This document shows positions 10,696 to 21,260 of a DNA stretch of 64,000 nucleotides, in pieces. The notes below the pieces were generated by a model. It made no database searches and was not told the origin of the DNA. It saw only the letters and a list, made by a program, of their open reading frames with translations. This stretch comes from Adiantum capillus-veneris (Eukaryota; Streptophyta; Polypodiopsida; Polypodiales; Pteridaceae): assembly GCA_014529385.2 (NCBI GenBank), contig CM043951.1, positions 108,724,469-108,788,468 of the forward strand, given 5' to 3'. Position 1 is the stretch's first letter; every line of letters starts with the position of its first letter. A program made the position numbers and the translations under genes.

Positions 10696-13600
10696 TTAAG
10701 AGATCTCTCTCTCATCCTCGCATAACTCAGCATAACTTCCTATATCTATATGGAGCTCTCCGTTTAAACACATATCCTCTGTTTCATTTTGTATCTCCTC
10801 TGCATGCACCCCATATAGAGTAGTAGCATCTTGATGCTCGTTTGGCACCACCGCAGCGGCTTCTGATTGAGCATCTTCTCTGATCTCCTCCATTGATGCC
10901 GTTGTGATTGGCACATGGTATCCTTCATACGTCCTTGCACTACGAGGGGCTACCTCTATGACGTACCACCAGTTTCATGTAGACTTTGTAGGATGAAATA
11001 TTACCTGCCAGAGCCACATAACTTACATGAGAGCTTTCAAGCACATAACTTGTAAAAGGGGGATGTTAACTATTTACATACTTACTTGTTCACAATGCTC
11101 GGGTAGTACGAAAGTGTCTCTTAGGTCAGTCCATTTCTTAGTAGAATCCACCTCAAGAAAACCAGACTCTCCTCTACGCACAGTAGCGTTGCGACCCTCT
11201 ATGATTATCTTGAACCATTGCACGTCGAACAAGTCGACAAAAAATCCTCTGTAACCGATCCTCAATATCTCTTGCGGCGTGCCGAAGTAAGTGAGTTCCG
11301 CCACCACAGGATCTGCATCAGAGGAACGTCGTCGACTAGACTGTTCAAATTTTGCCATGATTCCACAATCTTGAGTAAAACGCTTTTTGTCGATTCGTTC
11401 CACCCTAAAATATCGACCTTTACACCATGCTGCTGTGTATGACTTATACTACAACGAACAAAGATTATGAGTGGCCGTTCAAACGTTTATAAATAAAGTC
11501 ACTTGCTGGTCATACATTGCAAACTTACCTTGGTCGCGCAACCCCGAGAGTACTCCCACTCTTCCTTAGTCACTTCGTCACCGCATTGTTGTGCGCTTTT
11601 CAATTGGTTGTGCAACCATATTAAGCTCATGAAGGTTGGTAGGCTCTCCAGAACCGTCGGATAGTGCATCGGTGGTCGTCTTCCCCGTCTCCACTCGATT
11701 CGTGCTCTTTGTCACTCTTGCTTTGTATCCTCATATTGTGAAATCCACTTTTGCATCACTGGATTGTGAAGCATGCAAAATCGGTTGATTTTAGCCTCTA
11801 GATCTTCCGTCATCTTCTTCTCAACACCGAGATTGCACATGACAATCCCAGATATGCGCTCATCATCTATGGTTCGCCATAGCATGTCCCGGGCTTTATC
11901 AAATCCGTCTAGCCACTCTCCAATGTACACTAGGGACTCTGATACCAACCAACCTTCTGCCATGCTACCCTCCGGACGTGCCTTTTGACGCACATATCCC
12001 TTAAGCATTTTCATGAAACGTTCTAAGAAGAACATCCATCTGGAATGAACTGTGCCAGCTATTTCCACCTCATCAACTATGGGAACAAGAAGAAGCACCT
12101 GAATGGTTAGCATGGTAGTAGGAAAATGTTTCTCAAACATGCACACAAGCTCTGTAGCATTTAGTTTGGCAAATGGTATGGAGTCTACGTTGATCTCCTT
12201 TTGTGAGATCCATTGCACCAGCTTTGCAAGTTTGTAGATTGTGTTACAGATGTCGAGAGACAAACATCCATCAATGGCAACCGGTAAAATAAACTGTAAA
12301 GTATGTGCAGCAATGATATTAAAGTCCACATTTTATGCAATGATATTAAAGTCCACTATGAACGTACCTGACACATTTTATGCCAATCGTGTGACTTCAA
12401 ACCGGTAAGCTTTCCTTCTTTAGTAAAACACGTTCGGAGCGAGTGCATTACGCCAGTGGGGGTCCGCAAAGATCGAATGGTCTCTTTTACTCTGTGTTCT
12501 TGGGCTCCTGTGAAAATCCATGGTGCTTTAGGGAGTTTTATCGATCCATCAGACGCTGTTTGCGGCCAATATTGCTCCATACGATCCACATTTCTAAGGT
12601 TAACTCTGGCTCCCAAAGTATCTTTCTTGCCAGTCAGATGGTCCCATAGTAGATTACCCACATTCTTGAATATGTGCATTGGATCGAGCAAGTGATTGAT
12701 CATGAGTCGGGGCCAGTATGGTAACTCGTACCATAGCGATAGTCTCTTCATCCCTGGAGGCAATCCGTCATCGCACATCTCCTTCTGCTCTAACCATGCT
12801 TGTGCAGACATCCTTGGTGGCTCTCTTCCCAAAAAGCCGTCGCGTAACACATGATTCTCTCTGGAAGATACGCTTGATGACCTTCGTAGATTTGCTTCTT
12901 CAGTGAGGGTGCCCTACGTGCATTCAGTCTAGGTCCACATGTGACACATGCTCTGTATCCGCTTGTTTGAAGCCCTGCATGTATACACATGATAATAGAT
13001 CAACTATGGGAAAAAACAAGATTTACAGTGTCTGAGTGAGGAGTGTCAATAGATCACCTGAGCATTCTGTTAGCCCGGGATAGTCATGCATGGTCCACAT
13101 TAGAATTCCTCTGATCAAAGCATTCCGTCATCCTATGTGTCGGCTCATATCCACCACCTCTATGCCAATCCACAATTGTTGTAGCTCTTCCAATAGTGGA
13201 CGAAGATACACATCCATATTCCCCACTTTATATCGCCCTGGCACAATCAAGCTTAGCCATAGGTGCCCCTTCTTCGTAGTCAACCACGGGGGAATGTTGT
13301 AGTTGACGATGACAATGGGCCATACACTGTAAGATGTTGATCTTTGACCAAATGGATTTACGCCATTCATAGCCAGGCCTAAGCACAAATTTCCAGCTTC
13401 CCTGGCAAAATCCGACCATGTTCCATCTATATGTTTCCAGGCTGCGCAATCTGCAGGAATTTGTAGCACACCATCCGAAGATTTATTCTCCTCATGCCAT
13501 GATGCTAGGGCGGCCATGGACTTACATTCGAAGAAATGCTTGATGCGAGGAAGCAGAGGAAAATGTCGCAAAACCTTTTGTGGAATTTTTGTCCCGTGGA

Positions 13601-14426
13601 GATCTACTCGATACCTTTCGGAATCACATTTCGGACACTTCTCCATGTCTATGTATTCCCCTCTGAAAAGAATGTAGTCATTAGGACAAGCGTGGATAGA
13701 ATTTTAATCCATCCCCAAGTTTCGCAAAATCTTTCTTGCTTCATCTCGGGAATCTGGCATCACATTGTCAGCTGGTAGTATGTGCTCTTTAAGCAATCTA
13801 CACAACATAAAAATACGATACAGTCGTGTAAAAATCTATCAGATCATTATACATTTACAGTTTTATTAAAGTAAACTAATTGTAATAGATCACCTGAAAA
13901 GCGCTGTGACGCTAGTGTCACTCCATCCAAACTTTGCCTGCATGTTGAGAAGAACCAGGAGTGCTTTCAATCTAGACATACGTGCTCCATTATACAATGG
14001 CGTATCGGCTTCACTTTTCATATCATCATAGATAAGCCTTTCTGAATCCATGATCGTCTCGATCATTTCATCAATCTCGGGCTCAAACATTGCCTCGTTG
14101 GGAATGTGCTCTGCATGATCATCCCCCGAGCTATCAGAGGCTACATCTTGTGGCCTCACATATGCTGCTTGACCAAAGCGCCTGCGAACACGTCTATTGG
14201 GTTGCAAGATTGCTGCTTGTTGGCCGGCGTCAGAGTCCGACGAGTTATAATTGGCAACAACTCGATCTATAATAGATGGATCAAACTCGCCAAATTCGCG
14301 AACGTCCTGCAAAGAAACACGTCTTGTCCGTCGCACAGCATGCTTGCATTGATTACAAGGACATAAGACCCTCGTTGAGAGATAGGTGTTTCGGTTGGAC
14401 GGTCACACATCCTCCCCACTACTCAT
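10696..14426 (-). pseudogene. TNP2-like transposase of CACTA element 1, multiply broken
   Basis: Six exons on the minus strand, placed by matching element 2: 14,426-13,894, 13,797-13,058, 12,974-12,368, 12,293-11,529, 11,448-11,086 and 11,004-10,696. All splice sites are conserved. The core contains the TNP2 hallmarks WHEENKSSDG, NPFGQRSTSYS, PPWLTTKKGHLWLSL and LLDPMHIFKNVGNL, then a DUF4218 region (SRWMFFLERFMKMLKGYV) and a DUF4216-like region. Lesions: TGA at codon 8 (14,403-14,405), TAA (13,704-13,706), a 2-base insertion near 12,857 (shifts exon 3), TGA (11,712-11,714) and TGA (10,975-10,977). The family-typical Asp before GxNPF is Asn here. No full protein can be made. Confidence 0.85.
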
Positions 14427-14488
14427 AATGAGGATAAAAATCTTATAACCTGGACAACAAATTTAATATTCTATTGGCATTCTTCGTC

Positions 14489-14540
<52 letters not shown>

Positions 14541-15104
14541 ACCTCACATTCTCTAGCCATGTCCAATCCCCGCACACCTCGGTCTAGAGGTGCACGGAGA
14601 TCAGAACCACCGGGTTATAATCTCGTCTTTATTGGTCAATACCTATATTTGTGGGTACGAGAAATCTACACACCCACGTCTACATGATACTGCATGTAGT
14701 GGACAAAACCCCTTTGCCTCTTCTCTAGCTGTAGCACTTCACAGTAGATCTTTTCACTGTTCATCTAACTCTAAACCCTAAACCGTAAGTAATTTTTGCG
14801 TGGACTCGATCTAACGTAAATAAGCGTAAATCTAAATAAACGTAAATCTAACTAAAAATAAACCTAAATCTAATTTAACGTAAGTCTACATCTAACCTAA
14901 TCTTTAACGTCTTTTGGGATAGTTTCCTATGACGTTAAAACTCTCTTCTTCTTGTGTGTGTGTGTGTGGGTAAACCTAAATAAACCTAAGTCTAATCTAA
15001 TATAACATAAATCTAAATCTAACGTAAATTATGTTATATTAAAAACAAAGAACTAAACTAACAGGGATTATAAGAACCTTAAAACTGATTTAACACATAA
15101 TTTT
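14427..15104. repeat. 5' flank of element 1 transposase: (CT)n and TAAAC-rich DNA
   Basis: A (CT)n run at about 14,491-14,538 lies just upstream of the transposase start on the gene strand; element 2 has a longer matching (GA)n run there. From 14,780 the sequence is dominated by TAAATCTAA/TAAACCTAA-type words. A 90-base block at about 14,880-14,970 is repeated at 15,585-15,670, on the other side of the captured gene fragment. This region should contain the transposase promoter, but no clear TATA box stands out. Confidence 0.6.
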
Positions 15105-15466
15105 TCACATAACTCGGCAAGAGTTGGCATTCTTATCACTAAAGATGTGAGAGTTAACTTCCGGCGGTGACGCTGCCTCATCTCCATCCACATCTGACGA
15201 CAACAATTGGCCCTTTAGACCATTCTTGCTCTTGTTACTACCTTTGAAGTTGCTGTTGAATGACCAGAGGTTGTCTAGATGGTCATTGTGTCGGGGATGT
15301 AGTGACTCTTGCCGCCCTGAAGATCCACCTTCTTCCCTATCTTCTGAAGACATTTCACCAGTACTTTTGGATCGACGGAGCCCACCATGAGTGAAGGCAG
15401 CAATACCCTATATTCCATTGAGGGCTTTCTTCACCCACTTCATGCAGGCATCGCAGTCTATGGAGA
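15105..15466 (-). pseudogene. Captured host gene fragment with an HMA-like start (in CACTA element 1)
   Basis: Read on the minus strand from about 15,466: IDCDACMKWVKKALNGI, a stop, then GIAAFTHGGLRRSKSTGEMSSEDREEGGSSGRQESLHPRHND and a further Ser/Asn-rich tail to about 15,105. CDACMKWVKKALNGI resembles the metal-binding CxxC loop and first helix of plant heavy-metal-associated (HMA) domain proteins. The frame is open from 15,353 to 15,105. Element 2 has a shorter, damaged version at about 46,105-46,305. CACTA elements are known to pick up host gene pieces. The HMA call rests on about 17 residues; the tail is unrecognised. Confidence 0.45.
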
Positions 15467-15624
15467 CCTAAATCTAATCTAATATAATGTAAATCTAAAT
15501 CTAGCGTAAATAAACATAAATCTAGTTAAAAATAAACCTAAATCTAATCTAATTTAACTTAAATAAACCTAAATCTAACTTAACGTAAGTCTACATCTAA
15601 CCTAATCTTTAACGTCTTTTAGGA
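15467..15624. other. AT-rich CACTA leader
   Basis: TAAATCTAA-type repeats and the second copy of the 90-base block (15,585-15,670). No gene. Confidence 0.5.
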
Positions 15625-15845
15625 TAGTTTCCTACGACGTTATAACTCTCTTCTTCTTGTGTGTGTGCGCGTGTGTGGATGTGTGTGCCAATAAAAAGAG
15701 ATAAATGGTATAACCTTTCTATCACCCATGCCAAGTATGATAGATTGATTATGCCATTTCCCTCTTGAATAATAGGTCTTGAGTTCAACTCCTTGTCGGC
15801 TAGATCTTTAGGTCTTTTAATTTTAATTAGTTTCCTACGACGTTA
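15625..15845 (+). repeat. tRNA-related (SINE-like) repeat inside CACTA element 1
   Basis: A box A-like TGATAGATTGATTATGCC (from 15,738) and a box B-like GAGTTCAACTCC (from 15,781) are 44 bases apart, the spacing found in tRNA genes and tRNA-derived SINEs. The unit is bracketed by an 18-base direct repeat TAGTTTCCTACGACGTTA (15,625-15,642 and 15,828-15,845). A better-preserved solitary copy lies at 19,776-19,990 and a matching one in element 2 at 45,760-45,980. The direct repeat could be a target-site duplication, but similar sequence is also part of the tail of the solitary copy, so this is not settled. Confidence 0.5.
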
Positions 15846-16082
15846 AATTAGTTTCTCTCTCTTTCTCTCTCAATGTGTATGCGTTTTTTTGGATCGTATG
15901 CATGTTTTCTCTCTCTTTTCCTCTCTCAATGTGTGAGTTTTTTGTTTATGCATGTTCTCTCTCTCTTTTCCTCTCTCAATGCGTGCGTTTTTTGTTTATG
16001 CATGCTCTCTCTCTCTTTTCCTCTCTCAATGTGTGTGTGCATTCTTTGTTTATGTATGTGTGTGTGCGTTTTTGTTTATGTT

Positions 16083-16118
<36 letters not shown>

Positions 16119-16124
16119 AACACT

Positions 16125-16156
<32 letters not shown>

Positions 16157-16250
16157 GAGAGAGAAAGAGGGAAGGGAACATGAGAATGAGGAGAGGGAAG
16201 GAGCATACCTGGCTCTCCTTCCTCTCCTCGTGTGTGTGTGTGTGGAGAAG

Positions 16251-16282
<32 letters not shown>

Positions 16283-16300
16283 TTACCTGCTCCTTGCTTG
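15846..16300. repeat. Low-complexity CT/GT/GA tract of CACTA element 1
   Basis: Three to four imperfect repeats of CTCTCTCTTTTCCTCTCTCAATG followed by GTGTGTGCGTTTTTTGTTTATGCATG (15,866-16,080), then (CT)n, (GT)n and (GA)n runs. Long reading frames here translate only simple repeats and are not genes. Element 2 has the same tract inverted at about 45,260-45,745. Confidence 0.85.
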
Positions 16301-16369
16301 AGGGCGTCGAAAAACTCAAATCTGAGATCTGAGTTTTTGGGCGCGCTCGGTTATTTTTTTAGCCCAGCC

Positions 16370-16460
16370 GGCGTTGCTATGAGCGTCGCAAATTTCTTTG
16401 TAAATTTTGCGACGCTCATAGCGACGTCGGATTTTTTTTTTTTGAGCGTCGCTAATATGA
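16370..16460. repeat. Subterminal hairpin, 5' end of CACTA element 1
   Basis: GCTATGAGCGTCGCAAATTT and its inverse AAATTTTGCGACGCTCATAGC lie back to back (about 16,376-16,425), followed by one more GCGTCGCTA before the terminal repeat. This is a shortened version of the 104-base hairpin in element 2 at 45,071-45,174. Confidence 0.8.
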
Positions 16461-16479
16461 ATAGCCTCTTGTAGTGCTT

Positions 16480-18359
16480 TTTGAGTGAAGCTCAAAATAG
16501 CTTCCAACTATCAATAAAACAAGGTGAGGACTCACTATGGCCTATTGAAGGTAAGGGGGGAGGAAAGATTTATCGAAAGTAGGTCTTAATCAATGTTGTA
16601 CTTGTATTGTTTTAATATAAAATTGTATTGTCCATATATACACACAATTACAAACTAGCGGTTTCAGAACCGCTTACTGGTCGATTTGACCCCCACCATT
16701 GTCTTCAACTACGGATTATGCTATAAACGCACCACCTAATGTCTTGTTATTTAAGGACTTTTTTTTTAATGCCTTCATAAAAAAAGGTAGGTTTAATAAA
16801 CATAAGTACATAAATATATATATGTGTGTGTGTACATATTTATGTATGTATGTATAGAATTTACTAGAATTATGTAAGGTGAAGCTTCACTTTAGCATTC
16901 TAAAAAAATAAAATGCAAGAGAAGTCAACCATGTGAGGATGCAAAATGAAAGGTGAAATAAAAAGATCCATTTAATATTATAAAATTTAAATAACATTTA
17001 AGGTAAGTCTCAATCAGGCCATTTTTTTATTTTCTTCTAGTTGGTATCCGCTACTCGCAAATAGCTTATATATTATGAAGGGGCCCCACTATTACGGTAA
17101 ATGATGCACATTGCACATCAATATTTTGAAACTAAATAAAACAAAAAGGAAGTAAAATAAAAAGACACATTAAAAATCAAAACAAAAGAATATTTTAATG
17201 CTTTCAAATAAGCATAGAAAATAATTAAACAATTTAGTGAAGTGATTTTTTAAATCCTCAAATGAGAGAATTGTGTCACACGTACTTGCAAAATAATTCA
17301 CTATTGTGAATCAAGGTTTCTACTCGCTCATCCTTGAGATTCCTCCTCCTTCCCATTCCTTACACTTCAAGGCCAAGGTTGGACAATGGAACTCATCCTC
17401 AAAAGAAGGCATGAAGGATTCAAACATGCGCGACAACACAGATAATTCCCTTGAGATTAATCACATAACAAACCCAACTTCTTTGAGTATAACCAAACCA
17501 ACTTCTGGCTGCAAATGTTTTGGGACGCAATCCACACATTAAAAAAAATCTACACTTGCGCCAGCAATAGTTGCTCGCCAGAGGATCTTTCTCGATTCCT
17601 GTTAATAAAACATTGACAAGGGTACCACCTAGTGGCAAGTTAGTAGGAGGTTTTCCTAAAGGAATCTGGATTGATTCCAAGAAGGCTAGGAGCACATGCT
17701 ATATATAGGCTAGCAGCCTCCCTTTATTTCGGGGCCATGTGGAGTAGGAAGAAATGATGATGAGAGCCTAGAGGCCGGCCATTCAGCAGGCCCCTCCAAC
17801 CTTCATCTCGGTAGGAGTACAGGAGCTGACAAGCCATGGGTTCAATCTTGTTTCTCTAGGAGGATACACCTTTGTCGGCCTCCTCAGCTGGAGCTCTTGT
17901 TTGTGCAATTATTGCATGTGGCCTTAGCATGGAGGATGCTATGCTAGCCACAAAAGAGCTTGCTTAAGATTGCCGCAAAAATGGGACAACTTTTAGGCTT
18001 GGGTTAAGTGACATGGCTAACTTATACCTAAAACCTACTTTATGAAATTGAATTTAGTGTTTCGACTCTAATTACTTTGTGAAACTCCAAATGAATGCAC
18101 TGATCACGCTCTAGCATTACATGAGCCATTTCCATTCTTAGAAGGATTGTATGAAGCAGTAAGTTGGCATTGACTGCCCTCTAACTTGCACCATTGCTAG
18201 ACCAGTTGGAGGTAAACTCACCCTTTTTTTCTGCGTGCAAATTAATCACCTTCAGATCCTTTTCCTTCTTGATCCTCATCCCCAGTATCAAAACCATTGA
18301 GAAGTCTCCAACTTGGATCTCAAGAAGTAGACAAGTGTACCTGCTGAAGTTTCCACAGA
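16480..18359. other. No recognisable gene
   Basis: AT-rich DNA right of element 1. Frames at 17,306-17,542 (+) and 17,420-17,695 (-) overlap and show no family motif. A short inverted pair GCGGTTTC/GAAACCGC-like word lies near 16,658-16,675. Confidence 0.5.
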
Positions 18360-18870
18360 CATAAAAGAATAAACCCCTCCTACTAGAGACGACGAGCCTT
18401 CAGAGGAGGTCAATGGATTGGAGGTGAAGTCTAGTGAACAAGATGGGATAGGCAGGGATGTGGCTAAAGAAATGGATTGCCCCTCAATGGAGGCACAAGA
18501 AGAACCAACTGCATCGGTCGATCCCTTGGATGAGGCAAGCAAAGAGACTAAGAGCCCAATGGAGGAGATGCAGGATAGGCCGGAGCCATTTGTTAACCAA
18601 GGCCCAATGAATCTTGCAAGCTGGAGCCTGTTGCAAGTGATGCATAGGATTTTGAAACAGACCTCATCAAAAGGGTAAGAAAGCTTGCACCAGTACATTC
18701 AACTTGCTCAAGGAAAAGAAGAAGAACAGATGATCTATTCCTTTAGCGTTCAATTCCCAGTGCCCTGGCTAGGCAGTCGAGGGGTGTGCTGTGACAAGGC
18801 TATCTCCTTGGTGGCAACCCCTAAGACAGTCTTGGATCCCTAAGCTTCTTTCAATCTCAGGATGGCTCCC
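18360..18870 (+). pseudogene. Acidic reading frame of unknown origin
   Basis: From about 18,382 an acidic Glu/Asp/Ser/Pro-rich translation (EPSEEVNGLEVKSSEQDG and on) runs to 18,678. A shifted frame continues with STCSRKRRRTDDLF and further stops. The acidic run followed by a basic cluster resembles linker regions of plant retrotransposon proteins, but no diagnostic motif is present. Function not assigned. Confidence 0.25.
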
Positions 18871-19149
18871 TTTGTCAGCCGATGTATGGTTAGGATTCTG
18901 CTGGTAGATGCCGTGGCTCGACTAGAGCATGGATTCATTGTAACTTTTGGTTTTTGTAATATATATATATACACACACGATCGTGAGTTCTGGGGAAAAA
19001 AATTTAAAATGGTTCAAACCTTAAAATTGGTCCTAGGCATACATTAAGGTCTAGTCACTTAAATATTTTCAATCGTGGTCTTGCACAACTCAACAAGGGG
19101 TTAATCAACATATGCTCTGTTCACTTGCCCACGCATCCCTAGATGCATC

Positions 19150-19775
19150 TACACATGAACATAATGACTAAATCATACTTGTGACTAGATTGAATGGTCT
19201 AACATATATATTTTGTAATCTGATCCTTGAGGTTGAATTCTTGAATAGTCAAGAGTAGAGATAGGCAAGAAAGTATCCCAAAAAATGTTGATTGTCAGTG
19301 TCCAATGTATCACCAGGAACCATACAAAGTTTCTCTAATCCATCAGAAGGTTAGCCTCAAAAGTTTCATCCATAAAATCTTGATAAACAGCTAGCTTGAT
19401 ATTATTTCAAGTCTTTGGTTCAATGTTCTTTTGTGATAACACATCCCACCGATACATAGCACTCTCCTTGAGATAAGTTGACTCTGATAATTTTGGATTC
19501 CTCGGTAAAATTCCCATTATGAAACAACACATCTAACTGCTGTAGAGAACACAAAGCCTTATCTAAATCTTAAGTTCCTAAGAAGGTGAAATTTTAACTG
19601 TGGAACCTCATCTTTAAAATCTTTAGGTGTCGGAGTAGATGGTGCCGTAACAAGGATGGATATGGATAACCAGGATAATATACCTTAGGTGCATATCTAG
19701 AAGGTGGCATAGGAGGATAACTAGGATATGGAGGTGGAGAAAAAGAAACTAGCGGAGGAATGGATGGTGGAGGGA
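19150..19775 (-). pseudogene. Decayed reading frame, retrotransposon gag-like
   Basis: The minus strand carries a Pro/Tyr-rich stretch (PPSRYAPKVYYPGYPYPS, near 19,665-19,720) followed by a broken frame with pieces such as NIKLAVYQDFMDETFEANLL (near 19,365-19,415). Several stops and frameshifts. It could be gag of an LTR element; no zinc knuckle or enzyme motif is visible. Confidence 0.25.
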
Positions 19776-19990
19776 GAAGAAGAAGAAGAAGAAGAAGAAG
19801 AAGAAGAGAGTTTCAATGTCATAGGAAACTATCCCAAAAGACCTTAAAGAACTACCTGACGAGAAGAGTTGAACTCAAGATCTGCTATTCAAGAGGGAAA
19901 TGGCATAACCAATCTACCACATGTGGGTGATAGAAAGATTATACCATTTTCCTCTTTTTATTAGCACGCGCGCACACACACCCGAGAGAT
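19776..19990 (-). repeat. tRNA-related SINE-like repeat, solitary copy
   Basis: On the minus strand: box A-like TGGTAGATTGGTT (19,919 downward), box B-like GAGTTCAACTC (19,877-19,867) 44 bases further on, then a body ending in CTATGACATTGAAACTCTC and a (TTC)n tail at 19,808-19,776. Internal pol III-type boxes at tRNA spacing plus a simple-repeat tail is the SINE layout. The same unit occurs in both CACTA elements. It splits the decayed frames on either side. Confidence 0.55.
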
Positions 19991-20355
19991 GGAGCAACAG
20001 GACGCCTTGAGATATCATAAGATTTTCCAGATGCATATGATCAAATACTCCGTGAAGAAATCTAGAGGAACCAGAAATGTTAGGATCAAAAGTAGGAACT
20101 AATGGAGTGTGAGAAGGACGAGTAGAGTTGAGAGAAGTATTGTTCTGATGGGTATGAGGATTGATGGTACTGAGATATTGTTGCAAAGTTCACATCAATT
20201 ACTTGATTAGGAGAATTGGGGCCATGTTGAGTAAGCAGTTGTTGCAACTGTCGAACCACAAAGACGCCAAGTGAAATTCCTTCTTTATAATTCACCATCG
20301 CAGTACATTGCTTTAGAGCAAGTGAAATAGATGGAGAAGATGTTGGAGCCATATA
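19991..20355 (-). pseudogene. N-terminal part of the gag-like frame
   Basis: An 88-codon frame on the minus strand begins MAPTSSPSISLALKQCTAMV at 20,352 and includes VVRQLQQLLTQHG. It is broken by a frameshift near 20,180-20,090, then continues GSSRFLHGVFDHMHLEN before the SINE. It may be the start of the element whose remains lie at 19,150-19,775. Function not assigned. Confidence 0.25.
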
Positions 20356-20779
20356 CCTATCAACACCCCCGTAGGTATTTATTTAATTTATCCTTCTTCT
20401 TCAATATACAAGTCTATCTTCAATTGACAAAAGTTTAATTGTGTTCTTTGCCCGACAGAAAAGTGTTGACATGGGTTTTTGCAGATAAAGTACGCAAATT
20501 TTTGATGCCAAAAAACTGCTAAAAAATCCACTAAAAGTGCTTGTGCAGGAATTTGGCTAGAATAAAAGGCTTCCCTCAACCGAAAATCAGTCCCGGATAG
20601 CATAAAATCAATCTCAAAATGTTTGTCCAAAATCAATCCAAATTACTACTTACAATACCTTAGGAAGACTATCAAACTATCAAAGTGCCTCTAAATGACA
20701 ACTAAAAAGTACCATATATACTTGCAAGTGGGGGAGATGCCCCCGGGGGGGGGGAGCAATTTTTATTAGCAGGTGGGAC

Positions 20780-20990
20780 AAAGCTCACACATAAGACTTC
20801 AAATGTCATTTGAAAGCCATGGATGATGTTTGTTTTGTCCCACAAGATGCAAAAAGGCCCTATCCACAAGACAACAATTTTTGGGTAAAACAAGTGCACT
20901 TGTTTAGCCAAAAAGTTCTCTTGTGGACAAGGTCTTTTTGCATCTAATGGTCCAAAACAAACATGACATGTGTCTAAATTGTTTTTGAGA
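20780..20990. repeat. Hairpin repeat A (MITE-like)
   Basis: The sequence around ATGCAAAAAGGCCCTATCCACAAGAC (20,847 onward) is followed by its inverse, with arms of about 50 bases meeting near 20,897. Weaker pairing extends outward through GTTTGTTTTG / CAAAACAAAC. Such a stem fits a small inverted-repeat element. Hairpin B at 21,090-21,260 is related. Confidence 0.65.
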
Positions 20991-21089
20991 TTCGAGACTC
21001 AACACAATATTCTTTGACAGTTTTTTGCTACCTTTGTCCTCCCAGTCCTTACCACCTTGTGGAAACTGTTAGACTATCAATGACAAGTG

Positions 21090-21260
21090 AAAGGCATCAA
21101 ATATACTTGCTTTGCCCCAAACATTGCAAAAGCCCCTATCCACAAGACAACAATTTTTGGCTAAACAACTGCACTTCTTTTGCCAAAGATCGTTGTCTTG
21201 TGGACAAGGCCTTTTGCAACGTTAGGGACAAAACAAGCACAACATTGGCATTTCAAATTG
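21090..21260. repeat. Hairpin repeat B (MITE-like)
   Basis: Arms begin GCAAAAGCCCCTATCCACAAG (21,125) and return as CTTGTGGACAAGGCCTTTTGC (21,187-21,219), with the outer pair CTTGCTTTGCCCC / GGGACAAAACAAG. It is a diverged duplicate of hairpin A about 270 bases away. Confidence 0.65.

Larger units (their letters stand above)
8533..16476 (-). mobile_element. CACTA (En/Spm) transposon, element 1
   Basis: Both ends read CACTACAAGAGG inward (8533 onward and, inverted, ending at 16,476). The element is flanked by the 3-bp duplication CTT (8530-8532 and 16,477-16,479), the target-site size expected for CACTA elements. Length is 7,944 bp. The gene strand is minus: a TNP2-like transposase (14,426 to 10,696) followed by a TNPA-like gene (10,441 to 9,132). 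Subterminal repeats lie inside each end. It is closely related to element 2 at 45,008-52,813, which lies in the opposite orientation; one 172-residue piece of the transposase differs at only six positions. The transposase gene has several lesions, so this copy could move only if proteins were supplied by another copy. Confidence 0.95.

Noticed and set aside
19860..19925. A functional tRNA gene
   Set aside because: Box A and box B spacing fits, but the acceptor and anticodon stems do not pair and the sequence continues into a repeat body and (TTC)n tail.
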